Origin: Chelativorans sp. AA-79
Lineage (GTDB): Bacteria; Pseudomonadota; Alphaproteobacteria; Rhizobiales; Rhizobiaceae
DNA: 64,000 bases
Assembly: GCF_029457495.1 (NCBI RefSeq)
Contig: NZ_CP120361.1
Coordinates: forward strand, 2,186,001-2,250,000
Direction: 5' to 3'
Shown: one piece after another, positions 1 through 8,946 of the stretch
How the letters are laid out: the number at the start of each line of letters is the position of its first letter
Position numbering within the stretch: the stretch's first letter is position 1
The notes under the pieces: generated by a model
What the model was told of the DNA's origin: nothing
Databases searched by the model: none
What the model saw: only the letters and a program-made list of their open reading frames with translations
Program-made: the position numbers and the translations under genes

Positions 1-2871
1 GCGTTTCTCCCGGTCCACGGTGATCTTCACCTTGATCGCCTGGCCGGTGTCGGTGGGGTATTCGGAGGCTGATTCGTCCGGCAGGCGCTCCAGAACACGC
101 CGCACGGCTTCCGCCGCGTTGTCCTGCACATGGCCCATATAGGCCTCGACCACGTCGAGCCCGAAATCGGCCACCATCTTCCTGAGTTCCGCCACGCCCC
201 TTTCGTTGGCGGCGATCTGCGCCTTCAGGTCGGCGATGTTTTGGTGCGGGTTGCGGGCGGGGTAGGGGTGGTTGGTGAGAAGCTCCTGGAGCTCCTTCTC
301 GCGGAACCGGCCGCGCTCCACGAGACGGAAATTGTCGAACAGCACGCCTTCCTCGTCCACGGTGGTGGCGAGCGGCGTCATGGAGCCGGGTGCCGTTCCG
401 CCCACATCGGCATGGTGCCCGCGCGAGGCGGTGTAGAACAGGATGGTCTTGCCTTCATCGTCGAACACCGGGGTGACGACGGTGATGTCCGGCAGGTGCG
501 TGCCGCCGTTGTAGGGCGCGTTCAGCGCGAAGACGTCGCCCGGATGGATGTCGCCCTCGTTCAGCCGGATGACGGTCTCCACCGAACGGTCCATGGAGCC
601 GAGATGCACCGGCATGTGCGGGGCGTTCGCCACCAGCGCGCCGGTGCGGTCGAACACGGCGCAGGAGAAGTCGAGCCGCTCCTTGATGTTCACCGAATAG
701 GCGGTGTTCTGCAGCGTCACGCCCATCTGCTCGGCAATGGACATGAAGAGGTTGTTGAAGACCTCCAGCATCACCGGGTCCGCCTCGGTGCCGAGCGCTG
801 CCTGGCGCGGCTTCTTCTCCACCCGGCGCATCAGCACGTGGTCGCGCGCGGTGATCTCGGCCTGCCAGCCGGGCTCCACCACGATCGTCTGGTTGTCCTC
901 GATGATGAGGGCCGGCCCTGCGATGCGGTTGCCGGGCGAGAGCGTGGAGCGGAAAAACACGTCCGCATCCCGCCACTCGCCCTCGCAGAAGATTTGCCGC
1001 GCGACATGCGGCGAGGGCGCGTTGTCGTTTACGGGCAGGACGGGCTCTTCCGGTGCGGCGGACCGGGCGTCCACGCCCTCCACATTTACCGCCTCCACGA
1101 CCATGGGCTTGTCGTCATAGACGAAGCCGAACTGCGCCCTGTGCGCGGCCTCGAAGCGCGTCTTCGCCTCGTCCACCGAGCGGTCGTCGAAGGGGATGGA
1201 GAGCGTGGTGTCCGTGCCGTCGTAGCGGATTTCGAGCCGGAGGCGCCATTCCGTCGAGCCTGCTTCGATGCCCTGATCGCGAAGCTCCTTCGCCACCTCG
1301 TCCTTGAGTTGCGAGACCATAGCATCGATCTCGCCCAGGGCGCCCTGCGACAGCGGTTTGATCAGTGCCTTCTGGCGCGAGGCCGAGACGGTCGCAAGCC
1401 CAATGCCATAGGCCGACAGCAGGCCCGAGAAGGGATGGATCAGCACGGATTCCATACCGAGCGCGTCCGCCACCAGGCAGGCATGCTGCCCGCCCGCGCC
1501 GCCGAAACAATTGAGAAGATACCGCGTCACGTCATAGCCGCGCTGGACGGAAATCTTCTTCACCGCATTGGCCATATTCTCCACGGCTATGGTGATGAAG
1601 CCCTCCGCCACCGCTTCCGCGCTGCGGCCGCCGCCGATCCTCTCGGCGAGTTGGGCGAAGCGTTCCCGCACGATGCCGACGTCCAGGGCCTCGTTCTGCT
1701 CCGGGCCGAAGATCGCGGGGAAGAAGTCGGGCTGCAGCTTGCCCAGCATCACATTGGCGTCGGTCACGGCGAGCGGCCCGCCCCGGCGATAGCAGGCAGG
1801 GCCCGGATTGGCGCCGGCCGAATCCGGGCCCACCTTCAGCCGTCCGTCCTCATAATGGAGGATCGAGCCGCCGCCCGCCGCCACCGTGTGGATGCGCATC
1901 ATCGGCGCGCGGATGCGCACGCCGGCAACCTCCGTGTCGAAAGCGCGCTCATACGCGCCGTCGTAATGGGCGACGTCGGTCGACGTGCCGCCCATGTCGA
2001 AGCCGATCACTTTTTCGAAGCCGGCGATGCGCGCCGTTTCGACCATGCCCACCACGCCGCCGGCCGGACCCGACAGGATCGCGTCCTTGCCCTGGAACAT
2101 GTCGGCCGCTGTCAGCCCGCCCGAGGACATCATGAATTTGAGGCGGGGCAGGCCGGCGGCATCGGCGGATTCGATTCCGAGCTCCCCGGCCACCAGCTGC
2201 ACGTAGCGCGCCAGGATCGGCGAGAGATAGGCGTCCACCACGGTGGTGTCGCCGCGCCCGACGAGCTTGATCAGCGGCGAGATCTCGTGGCTGGTCGAAA
2301 TCTGCGTGAAGCCGATCGCGCGGGCGAGTTCGGCCGCCTTTCGCTCGTGCGCGGGATGTTTCCAGGCATGCATGAAGACGATGGCCGCCGCATCGATGCC
2401 GTCATGCCGTGCGGCCTCCATCTGGTGCCGCACGCCCTCCAGGTCGAGTTCCGTCTCCACTTCGCCGTCGACCCGCACCCGCTCCGGCACCTCGATGACG
2501 CGCTCGTAGAGCTGCTCGGGCAGGATGATCTCCTTGGCGAAGATGTCCGGTCGCGCCTGATAGGCGATCTTCAGCGCGTCACGGAAACCCTTCGTGATGA
2601 GAAGCAGCACCCGGTCGCCCTTACGCTCCAGAAGCGCGTTGGTGGCCACCGTCGTGCCCATCTTCACCTCGCCGATCATCTCCGAGGGAATGCGCTCGTG
2701 CGGGGTTACGCCCAGAAGGTCGCGGATGCCCTGGATGCCGGCGTCGCGATAGGCTTCCGGATTCTCCGACAGGAGCTTGCGCTGGTGCAGCCCGCCTTCC
2801 GGGTCGCGGCCGATCACGTCCGTGAAGGTGCCGCCGCGATCGATCCAGAAATCCCATTTGCCGCAAGTCAT
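1..2871 (-). CDS. 5-oxoprolinase / N-methylhydantoinase (HyuA-HyuB fusion), partial
   Basis: This gene is cut by the left window edge; 957 codons are visible of the roughly 1,200 usual for the family. The start is the ATG at 2871 ([19 protein letters not shown]), because the actin-fold phosphate loop RGGTFTDV falls at residues 12-19, as expected for the hydantoinase A N-domain. A second nucleotide-binding motif, FDMGGTSTD, lies near residue 290. The sequence then runs into the HyuB-type half. Members of the family cleave 5-oxoproline or hydantoins with ATP in the cytosol (glutathione or purine/pyrimidine salvage). Which substrate is used cannot be decided here. The gene reads away from all neighbours shown and appears to be a single unit. 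Confidence 0.88.
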   Translation of the reverse strand, partial: MTCGKWDFWIDRGGTFTDVIGRDPEGGLHQRKLLSENPEAYRDAGIQGIRDLLGVTPHERIPSEMIGEVKMGTTVATNALLERKGDRVLLLITKGFRDALKIAYQARPDIFAKEIILPEQLYERVIEVPERVRVDGEVETELDLEGVRHQMEAARHDGIDAAAIVFMHAWKHPAHERKAAELARAIGFTQISTSHEISPLIKLVGRGDTTVVDAYLSPILARYVQLVAGELGIESADAAGLPRLKFMMSSGGLTAADMFQGKDAILSGPAGGVVGMVETARIAGFEKVIGFDMGGTSTDVAHYDGAYERAFDTEVAGVRIRAPMMRIHTVAAGGGSILHYEDGRLKVGPDSAGANPGPACYRRGGPLAVTDANVMLGKLQPDFFPAIFGPEQNEALDVGIVRERFAQLAERIGGGRSAEAVAEGFITIAVENMANAVKKISVQRGYDVTRYLLNCFGGAGGQHACLVADALGMESVLIHPFSGLLSAYGIGLATVSASRQKALIKPLSQGALGEIDAMVSQLKDEVAKELRDQGIEAGSTEWRLRLEIRYDGTDTTLSIPFDDRSVDEAKTRFEAAHRAQFGFVYDDKPMVVEAVNVEGVDARSAAPEEPVLPVNDNAPSPHVARQIFCEGEWRDADVFFRSTLSPGNRIAGPALIIEDNQTIVVEPGWQAEITARDHVLMRRVEKKPRQAALGTEADPVMLEVFNNLFMSIAEQMGVTLQNTAYSVNIKERLDFSCAVFDRTGALVANAPHMPVHLGSMDRSVETVIRLNEGDIHPGDVFALNAPYNGGTHLPDITVVTPVFDDEGKTILFYTASRGHHADVGGTAPGSMTPLATTVDEEGVLFDNFRLVERGRFREKELQELLTNHPYPARNPHQNIADLKAQIAANERGVAELRKMVADFGLDVVEAYMGHVQDNAAEAVRRVLERLPDESASEYPTDTGQAIKVKITVDREKR

Positions 2872-3124
2872 GCATCCTCTCCACACCGATGAAGCAGAGT
2901 AGCAGCAACCACGTCACGGTGAAGACGTCAATAATTTATCGACATATTATCAGCATGTCCTATTTGGCCGGTGAATGCCGGTGGTGTCGCGCGGCCCTGC
3001 TCCGGCCGCGCGAAACGTCCGCAAACCATGACAGTCTGTCATCCAATGTGAGGAAACCGCCGCCGTTTCAATGCATTTCCGATGCGGCTGCCCAACTGGG
3101 CTCCATAGGCAAAGGGAGAACTCG

Positions 3125-3331
3125 ATGAACAAGCTTCTGATTGGTCTCGTATCCGGCGCTGCCCTTCTGGGGCTGGCCGCCTGTGGCGATACCGACGACA
3201 CCACCACGCAGAGCGTGGAACCCGATGCGACGCAGACGGCGCCGGAGACCGCGCCGGCCACACCTCCGGCCGCAACGCCGCCGGCCGATACGGGTGCTGG
3301 CGGCGGGGCCGACACCGGCACCGCTCAGTAG
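3125..3331 (+). CDS. small lipoprotein, hypothetical
   Basis: This encodes a 68-residue protein with a lipoprotein signal: MNKLLIGLVSGAALLGL followed by the lipobox LAAC, with Cys at about residue 20. The remainder is a low-complexity Thr/Pro/Ala/Gly/Asp tail with no recognisable domain. The ATG at 3125 is preceded by the purine-rich AAAGGGAGAA; an in-frame upstream ATG at 3071 would bury the signal peptide. A strong terminator follows at 3417. It is probably a membrane-anchored periplasmic protein of unknown role. Confidence 0.75.
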   Translation: MNKLLIGLVSGAALLGLAACGDTDDTTTQSVEPDATQTAPETAPATPPAATPPADTGAGGGADTGTAQ

Positions 3332-3416
3332 ACACGTGAAAGTGCCACGAAGCTCCGCCGGGCTCACAGCCGGCGGAACGATCATCGAGCAAGACTCGGA
3401 TCGGGCTTCGGGAAGC

Positions 3417-3449
3417 AGAAAGGCCGGGAGTGCCCGGCCTTTCTCTTTT
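3417..3449 (+). terminator. rho-independent terminator after the small lipoprotein gene
   Basis: A 12-bp perfect stem (AGAAAGGCCGGG, 3417-3428, with its complement at 3433-3444) and a 4-base loop AGTG are followed by CTTTT. It separates the lipoprotein gene from the TerB-DnaJ gene. Confidence 0.85.
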
Positions 3450-3563
3450 GCGCATGCGGCATCCCGTCCGCCGCGGAATGGGTCGGGAATTTCTCGATCT
3501 CCGCCCTGCGACGAAAAAGCTATCTCGAAATCGGGTCCAAATCGGTTTAGAGATGCGGGTCAA

Positions 3564-4274
3564 ATGTCGATCTTTCTCCGCATCTCCGAACTCCTCGCCC
3601 GCACCTCCTGCAGTGCGCTCTCCACGCTCGTGGAGGCGGTGCGAACGGCTTTCCAGGGCGACCCGCAGTTGCGAAAGCGCGTCGCCTTCTCCATCGCCAT
3701 CATCGCGCTTTCCGCCAAGATGGCCAAGGCCGACGGCATCGTCACAGCCAACGAAATTCGAGCCTTCCACGAGATCTTCTCCGTCCCGCCGGGCGAGATG
3801 CGCAATGTGATGCGCCTCTATGACCTGGCCAAGAAGGACGTGGCGGGCTTCGAGGCCTATGCCGGCCAGATGGCGGGACTGTGCGGCTCGGGACACGCGA
3901 ATTGCCCGATGCTCGAGGACATCCTCGACGGGCTCTTTCACATCGCCAAGGCCGATGGGGTGCTTCACGAGCGGGAGGACACGTTCCTGGCGCGCGTGGC
4001 CGAGATCTTCTCCGTCAGCGAAAGCCGCTTCGCCACCATCAGGGCGCGCCATGCAGCCGGCGGCAAGGCGGACCCTTACATCCTTCTCGGCGTCGATCCC
4101 GAAATGCCTTTCCCGGAGATCAAGCGGCGCTATCGCCAGCTCGTGATGGAAAGCCACCCCGACCGGCTGCTCGCGCGTGGCGTGCCCGCGGAGTTCCTCG
4201 CGCTCGCCAATGCCAGGCTTGCGGCCATCAATGCCGCCTTCGAGCAGATCGAGAAGGGCTGGCTTCCCGCATGA
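3564..4274 (+). CDS. DnaJ-domain protein with TerB region (DjlA-like co-chaperone)
   Basis: This is a 236-residue protein. Residues about 25-150 form an all-helical TerB-like region (AKMAKADGIVTANE, AKADGVLHEREDTFL). Residues about 170-232 form a C-terminal J domain (DPYILLGV...) with the essential HPD tripeptide in ESHPDRL at about 198-200. J proteins stimulate DnaK ATPase. Unlike E. coli DjlA there is no obvious N-terminal transmembrane anchor, so it is probably cytosolic. The start was chosen at MSIFLRISEL; the frame is open further upstream through a terminator. Its stop overlaps the start of the amidase gene by ATGA, so the two are co-translated. Confidence 0.83.
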   Translation: MSIFLRISELLARTSCSALSTLVEAVRTAFQGDPQLRKRVAFSIAIIALSAKMAKADGIVTANEIRAFHEIFSVPPGEMRNVMRLYDLAKKDVAGFEAYAGQMAGLCGSGHANCPMLEDILDGLFHIAKADGVLHEREDTFLARVAEIFSVSESRFATIRARHAAGGKADPYILLGVDPEMPFPEIKRRYRQLVMESHPDRLLARGVPAEFLALANARLAAINAAFEQIEKGWLPA

Positions 4275-5035
4275 CGGGCTTTTCGCCCGATTTTTCTGGG
4301 GCGGTCGTCCGCCCGTCGCCGAATTTCGGCGAAAGGCGGGGAGGACGAAGACCGGATGCACTGATCCTGCATTATACCGGCATGAGCAGCGGTGCGGCCG
4401 CGGAGGAATGGCTCTGCAATCCCGTCAGCGAGGTCTCCTCGCACTATCTCGTCCATGAGGATGGGCGCATCGTGCAGATGGTGCCGGAGGCCGCCCGCGC
4501 CTGGCATGCGGGGAGCGGGTCCTGGCAAGGCGAAAGCGACGTCAACTCCTTCTCGATCGGCATCGAGATCGTCAATCCGGGTCACCAGTACGGCTACCGG
4601 GATTTTCCGCAGGTGCAGGTGGAGGGGGTCATCGCGCTCTGCCGTGACATCTGCCGCCGCCACGCGGTCTTGCCGCAAAGAGTGCTCGCGCATTCCGATA
4701 CGGCACCCGGGCGCAAGGTGGATCCGGGCGAAAAGTTTCCCTGGAAAGTGCTGGCCGATAACGGCGTCGGCCATTATGTCGCGCCCGAACCCATCGCGGA
4801 GGGGGAGGCGCTTGCGGTGGGCAACCGGGGCGAAGCCGTCGCGGCATTGCAACGCCGCTTGGCCGCCTATGGCTACGGCGTTGAAATCACCGGGATCTAT
4901 GACGCTCGAACGGAGACGGTGGTTGCCGCTTTCCAGCGCCACTTCCGCCCCGCGCGCATTGATGGCGCGGCTGATTCCTCCACGCGCCAGACGCTGGAAA
5001 CGCTGATCGCAAGCCTGCCGCAAACGCGGGTTTGA
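4271..5035 (+). CDS. ampD: N-acetylmuramoyl-L-alanine amidase (AmpD-like, amidase_2) with peptidoglycan-binding domain
   Basis: This is a 254-residue protein. The amidase_2 zinc site is visible: His34 in LILHYTG, a second His in VLAHSDTAPGRKVDPG near residue 140, and the following Asp near 151. A PG_binding_1 module occupies about residues 178-250 (GNRGEAVAALQRRLAAYGY). It cleaves the MurNAc-L-Ala bond, probably of recycled anhydro-muropeptides. No signal peptide is evident, which fits cytosolic AmpD, although a C-terminal wall-binding domain is more usual in exported amidases. It is translationally coupled to the preceding J-domain gene. Confidence 0.88.
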   Translation: MTGFSPDFSGAVVRPSPNFGERRGGRRPDALILHYTGMSSGAAAEEWLCNPVSEVSSHYLVHEDGRIVQMVPEAARAWHAGSGSWQGESDVNSFSIGIEIVNPGHQYGYRDFPQVQVEGVIALCRDICRRHAVLPQRVLAHSDTAPGRKVDPGEKFPWKVLADNGVGHYVAPEPIAEGEALAVGNRGEAVAALQRRLAAYGYGVEITGIYDARTETVVAAFQRHFRPARIDGAADSSTRQTLETLIASLPQTRV

Positions 5036-5212
5036 GGCGATTTTTCTTTAAATGTTACGGCCGGTCATGTTTTTTTATCGGCTCGGCCCTTTTTGGTTCA
5101 TCTTCGATTGCGAAACGCCTTTCCATCGAGGGCGGGTGGTTCAACCGAACCCCGCGAAGTGCAACCATGAACCGCCGAAAGTCCAAACGGCGGCAATAAC
5201 AAACGGGTAATT

Positions 5213-5872
5213 ATGAAAATCAGTGTGTTTATTGCGGCAGCCGTTGCTGCCGGAGCGATGACTATTGCCTCGCATGCAGACGATGCTTCTTCCCGGGAAA
5301 AATTGGCGACGGCAAATGCTGAAGCGACGCCGAGCACTTTGGGCGACGCGTTGAAGCGGGCGCTGCGGGCCGGGGAGGCGGACGGAACGGAAGTGGCGAG
5401 CCTGGGGCCCGGCGCGGCGAGCGCCGATCTCGACAAGATGGGCGTGGACAAGATGGTGACGGGCGCCACGAAGGCGCCGGGCAAGAAGGGCGGCACCGAA
5501 CGTCCTTACCATTCCATCATCTCCCGCTATGCCTCGGAAAACGGCGTGCCGGTTGTGCTCGCCCACGCGGTGATCTCGGTGGAGAGCAACTACCGTCCCT
5601 CGGCACGCGGCAGCGCCGGGGAGATCGGCCTGATGCAGATAAAGCCCGCCACGGCCCGCATGATGGGCTACAGCGGATCGGCCAAGGGACTGTACGAGCC
5701 CGAGACCAATATCAAATACGGCATGAAGTATCTCGGCAAGGCGTTCAAGCTCGGCGGCGGCAACACGTGCTCGGCCATCCTCAAATACAATGCCGGTCAT
5801 GCCGCCAAGCGCATGAATCCGATCTCTTCCGCCTACTGCAAGAAGGTGAAGCGCCTGATCGGGGGGAAATGA
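5213..5872 (+). CDS. lytic transglycosylase, SLT domain (secreted)
   Basis: This is a 219-residue protein with an N-terminal Sec signal peptide (hydrophobic residues 3-20, MKISVFIAAAVAAGAMTIAS). The C-terminal SLT/goose-lysozyme-like domain runs from about residue 100. The catalytic Glu sits in SVESNYRP at about residue 124, followed by the family motifs GEIGLMQIKPATA, NIKYGMKYL and YNAGH. It cleaves glycan strands to 1,6-anhydro-muropeptides in the periplasm. The upstream region (5036-5212) is relatively AT-rich and probably contains its promoter. Confidence 0.87.
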   Translation: MKISVFIAAAVAAGAMTIASHADDASSREKLATANAEATPSTLGDALKRALRAGEADGTEVASLGPGAASADLDKMGVDKMVTGATKAPGKKGGTERPYHSIISRYASENGVPVVLAHAVISVESNYRPSARGSAGEIGLMQIKPATARMMGYSGSAKGLYEPETNIKYGMKYLGKAFKLGGGNTCSAILKYNAGHAAKRMNPISSAYCKKVKRLIGGK

Positions 5873-5919
5873 CCGGGCCCCATTGCCTTTTCCCTCGGGA
5901 ATGCCTTTATACGGGGCAC

Positions 5920-6359
5920 CAGCCGGTCGGACGGCCGCACGCGCAAGCGCCGAAAGGCCGCGCGTGAGGAAAGTCCGGGCTCCACGGAAATACGGTGCCG
6001 GGTAACGCCCGGCGGGGGTGACCCCAGGGAAAGTGCCACAGAAAGCAGACCGCCCCGCCGGCATTTCGGCTCGGCTTGCCGCAATCCGGCAAACGGAACC
6101 GAAATACCGGCGGGGTAAGGGTGAAAGGGTGGGGTAAGGGCCCACCGCGCTTCTGGCAACAGAAGCGGCACGGTAAACCCCACCGGGAGCAAGACCGAAT
6201 AGGAACGGCGCGAAGGGCAACCTTCAGGGCATTTTCCGGCCCAGCCGTTCGGGTAGGTTGCACGAGGCCGATGGCGACATCGGTCGCAGAGGAATGGCCG
6301 TCACGTCGCGCCGCTTCGGCGGCGCGGCCATACAGAACCCGGCTTACAGACCGGCTGGT
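5920..6359 (+). ncRNA. rnpB: RNase P RNA (type A)
   Basis: This is the catalytic RNA that matures tRNA 5' ends. The conserved CR-I/P4 sequence GAGGAAAGTCCGGGCTCC occurs at 5966-5983, and the distal P4 partner with ACAGAA is near 6332. The terminal P1 helix is formed by AGCCGGT (5921-5927) and ACCGGCT (6350-6356). Conserved blocks GGGTGACCCCAGGGAAAGTGCCACAGAAA and AGGAACGG-type elements fit an alphaproteobacterial type A RNA of about 440 nt. Exact ends are estimated from P1. Any protein reading of this interval is spurious. Confidence 0.93.
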
Positions 6360-6435
6360 ATTTCCATCTTTTCAGTTGCTTGTGGGCGTTCGCTCGCGAG
6401 GGGATTCATATTCCTCATACCTCGCTGGTGGAACC

Positions 6436-6474
6436 GTTCAGGCATGGATCCTCGGGCTTGGCCCGAGGACGAAG
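6436..6474 (+). repeat. palindromic repeat, copy 1
   Basis: GTTCAGGCATGGATCCTCGG begins at 6436 and folds on the complementary CCCGAGGA at 6462. It is one copy of the dispersed element whose perfect form is at 30448-30494. The right arm is truncated and replaced by ACGAAG. Confidence 0.75.
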
Positions 6475-6561
6475 TGGTGAGGTCTCCGCAGATCCCGAAC
6501 GCGACTGGCGGAAAAGCCCATGCCGTTCCCCCACACCCTGATGTGTCTTGCTGGTGGAGCT

Positions 6562-6602
6562 GTTCAGGCATGGATCCTCCGAGCCCGAGGATGACGAACG
6601 CG
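6562..6602 (+). repeat. palindromic repeat, copy 2
   Basis: The same left arm (GTTCAGGCATGGATCCTC, 6562-6579) is followed by GAGCCCGAGGATGACGAA. The preceding bases (CTGGTGGA) also match those before copy 1, so the repeated unit extends beyond the palindrome. Confidence 0.7.
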
Positions 6603-6656
6603 TGAGGCGTTTTCGCCAATCGCCAGCGTTGAGATTTGCGGAGAACCTCTCCTCCT

Positions 6657-6695
6657 CGTCATCCTCGGACTCGACCCGAGGATCCATGCCTGAAC
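6657..6695 (-). repeat. palindromic repeat, copy 3 (inverted)
   Basis: CGTCATCCTCGGACTCGACC is followed by CGAGGATCCATGCCTGAAC, the same element as copies 1 and 2 in opposite orientation. The three copies fill the interval between rnpB and the mraZ regulatory region. Confidence 0.75.
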
Positions 6696-6868
6696 GTCGA
6701 CGTCCCGCCGGCGACCGGAATAAGGCCCCGGTTGCCGCCGGAGGGCGGCGAGCCCTCCGCGGGACGCCAGCGCAGTTCTCAACCCTTTGTTAGCGTTAAC
6801 GGCGCATAACCGTGGATGGCCCGAAGAAGCCCGGGAGGGAGCTTGCCTAGGCCCGTTGTGGACCTTAT

Positions 6869-6903
6869 TCCCGTTGACGCCCATATTGTCCCATGGTATC
6901 CCA
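6869..6903 (-). promoter_or_regulatory. MraZ-box array upstream of mraZ (four repeats, 10-bp period)
   Basis: Four boxes occur at exactly 10-bp spacing: TCCCG (6869), GCCCA (6879), TCCCA (6889) and TCCCA (6899). On the minus strand these read TGGGA, TGGGA, TGGGC and CGGGA. This matches the TGGGN direct repeats with 5-base spacers bound by E. coli MraZ upstream of its own operon. They lie about 170 bases before the mraZ start and are the likely autoregulatory operator of the dcw cluster. Confidence 0.75.
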
Positions 6904-7075
6904 TTGAACAGATCAGTTCTCGTTTCAGTCAGGCTTTTGAGGGTGTCGTCGCCCGTGGTTCGGGCGGGGTGCAGGGACGTGTTTGCGCGCGGGGGCGGGC
7001 AAGCCATCAAGGAGCCGCGGTTTTCTGCGGTCGGAGCAATGCAGAGGGGCAGGGCACTAGCGGCCGTCGCAGATC

Positions 7076-7543
7076 ATGGATCGGTTCTTATCCAGCGCGA
7101 TCAACAGGATCGACACGAAGGGGCGGGTGTCGGTGCCGGCCCATTTCCGGTCTGTCGTCCAGAAGCGCGGCTTCACGGACCTTTATGCGCTGCGCGCGCT
7201 GGACGTGCCGGCCATGGATGTGGGTGGTCCGGACCTGCTCGACCGCTACGAGCAGCGCATCGCGCTGGAGGACCCCTTCCTGCAGACGGCCGACGACATG
7301 TCCTTCTTCGTGCATGGGGACGGCAGCTTTTTGAAGCTCGACCAGGACGGGCGGATCACGATCACGGATTTCGTTCGCGAGCATACGGGGATCACGGCGG
7401 AGGTCGCCTTCGTCGGGCGGGGGCTCTTCTTCCAGATGTGGGAGCCGCAGCGGCTCGAGGCCCATGGGGCGGACGTGCGCGCAAGGCTCCTCAAACTGCG
7501 GCAGCAGGCCTCGGAGGCTCGGGCCGCGGCGAGCGCGGAATGA
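7076..7543 (+). CDS. mraZ: transcriptional regulator MraZ
   Basis: This 155-residue protein has two tandem SpoVT/AbrB-like swapped-hairpin domains, about residues 5-50 ([17 protein letters not shown]) and 77-125 ([17 protein letters not shown]). MraZ binds clustered TGGGN repeats and represses the dcw operon. A matching box array lies at 6869-6903. It is the first gene of the cluster, and its stop overlaps the rsmH start by ATGA. The leader between boxes and start is long (about 170 nt). Confidence 0.93.
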   Translation: MDRFLSSAINRIDTKGRVSVPAHFRSVVQKRGFTDLYALRALDVPAMDVGGPDLLDRYEQRIALEDPFLQTADDMSFFVHGDGSFLKLDQDGRITITDFVREHTGITAEVAFVGRGLFFQMWEPQRLEAHGADVRARLLKLRQQASEARAAASAE

Positions 7544-8562
7544 TGGCGGGTCACGGCACGGGAGATGCCGGTGGCGGACCGGCCCGTCACATTCCGGTTC
7601 TTCTGGCCGAGGTGCTCGACGTCCTCCGGCCGGCCGAGGGCAGGCTGATCCTGGACGGCACGTTCGGGGCGGGGGGCTACACGCGGGCGCTCATCGAGCA
7701 CGGCGCGAGCGTGATCGCCATCGACCAGGATCCCGACGCGATCGAGGGCGGACGGCCGCTCGCCGAGGCCTTCGCCGGCAGGCTGCGGCTGGAGCGCGGC
7801 CGCTTTTCCGATATGGAGGCCATTGCCGGCGAGATGCTCGACGGCGTGGTGCTCGATGTCGGCGTCTCCTCCATGCAGCTCGATCAGGCCGAGCGCGGCT
7901 TCTCCTTCCGCAGGGAAGGGCCGCTCGACATGCGCATGGGCCGGGAGGGCCCGAGTGCGGCAGATGTCGTCAACCGCTTCAAGACGGGGGACCTCGCCCG
8001 CATCTTCGGCCTGCTCGGCGAGGAGCGCCACGCCGGCCGCATCGCCCGTGCCATCGAGAAGCGGCGGGCGGAGAAGCCGTTCCGGACGACCGGCGATCTG
8101 GCGGAACTGGTCGAACGCGTCGTCGGCCACAGGCCGACCGACAAGATCCATCCGGCCACCCGCGTCTTCCAGGGATTGCGCATCTTCGTCAACGACGAGC
8201 TGGGCGAGCTCGCCCGCGCGCTCTTTGCCGCCGAGCGTGTCCTGAAGCCTGGTGGCGTGCTTGCCGTCGTCACCTTCCATTCGCTCGAGGACCGCATCGT
8301 GAAGCGCTTCCTCGTGGCCCGCTCCGGCCCGCAGGCCCGCTCGCGGCATCTGCCGGAAGCCGCGGCCCCGCGCCCGGCTTTCGACAAGCCGATGAGGCCC
8401 GTCTCGCCAGGGGAGGCTGAGACGGCACAGAACCCGCGCGCCCGCTCGGCGCATCTCAGAGCCGCACGGCGGACGGCCCATCCGGCCGGTCCGGAAGATT
8501 TCAAGATGCTCGGTGTTCCCGCGCTGTTCGTGACCGAGCAGCTCGGCGAGAAGACAAGGTAG
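7540..8562 (+). CDS. rsmH: 16S rRNA (cytosine1402-N4)-methyltransferase RsmH
   Basis: This protein has 340 residues from the ATG at 7540; an adjacent in-frame ATG at 7543 is an equal choice. It begins its family match at [15 protein letters not shown]. The SAM-binding glycine motif is [12 protein letters not shown], followed by AIDQDPDA. Later motifs include [14 protein letters not shown] [20 protein letters not shown] and the C-terminal [12 protein letters not shown]. RsmH methylates C1402 of 16S rRNA in the P site. The position after mraZ is canonical. Confidence 0.94.
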   Translation: MMAGHGTGDAGGGPARHIPVLLAEVLDVLRPAEGRLILDGTFGAGGYTRALIEHGASVIAIDQDPDAIEGGRPLAEAFAGRLRLERGRFSDMEAIAGEMLDGVVLDVGVSSMQLDQAERGFSFRREGPLDMRMGREGPSAADVVNRFKTGDLARIFGLLGEERHAGRIARAIEKRRAEKPFRTTGDLAELVERVVGHRPTDKIHPATRVFQGLRIFVNDELGELARALFAAERVLKPGGVLAVVTFHSLEDRIVKRFLVARSGPQARSRHLPEAAAPRPAFDKPMRPVSPGEAETAQNPRARSAHLRAARRTAHPAGPEDFKMLGVPALFVTEQLGEKTR

Positions 8563-8565
8563 GCC

Positions 8566-8946
8566 ATGTTTCGGACCAGCGACGTCATCCTGATTGCGGT
8601 CATGCTCTCGGCAGCCGCCTTCACCTACAAGACCAAGCATGATGCGGAGGCCATGATGGACCGCATCGGCGAGTTGGAAACCAAGGTCCAGCTCGAGAAG
8701 GACACGATCGACGTGCTCAAGGCCGACTGGAGCCTGCTCACCCAGCCCGGCCGGATGCAGACGCTCGCCCGGTCCTACGAATCCGAACTCGGCCTCGGCA
8801 TCCTGCAGCCGCAGCAGATCGTCGGCTACGACGCGCTGCGCAGCATCCCGTTCCCCGAAGACAATGTGGGCGACCTGATCGCCGAGATCGGCGGTCTGCA
8901 GCCCGACCCCAAGACCGATCCCACTGTTACCGGAGGTGTGCGGTGA
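8566..8946 (+). CDS. ftsL: cell division protein FtsL
   Basis: This is a 126-residue bitopic membrane protein. It has a single transmembrane helix at about residues 6-21 (DVILIAVMLSAAAFTY) and a periplasmic leucine-zipper-like coiled coil at about 25-56 (MMDRIGELETKVQLEKDTIDV), then the conserved LTQPGRMQTLAR segment. It acts with FtsB and FtsQ to activate the FtsWI septal synthase. It starts 3 bases after rsmH and its stop shares a base with the ftsI start. Confidence 0.88.
   Translation: MFRTSDVILIAVMLSAAAFTYKTKHDAEAMMDRIGELETKVQLEKDTIDVLKADWSLLTQPGRMQTLARSYESELGLGILQPQQIVGYDALRSIPFPEDNVGDLIAEIGGLQPDPKTDPTVTGGVR

Noticed and set aside
130..2892. A 920-residue open plus-strand frame over the first gene
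   Set aside because: The minus strand carries the 5-oxoprolinase motifs ([17 protein letters not shown]); the plus frame is His/Arg/Asp-rich shadow sequence caused by high GC at third codon positions.
5920..6605. Several 90-150-residue frames across 5.9-6.6 kb
   Set aside because: They lie on the RNase P RNA and the palindromic repeats and encode repeated or low-complexity peptides.
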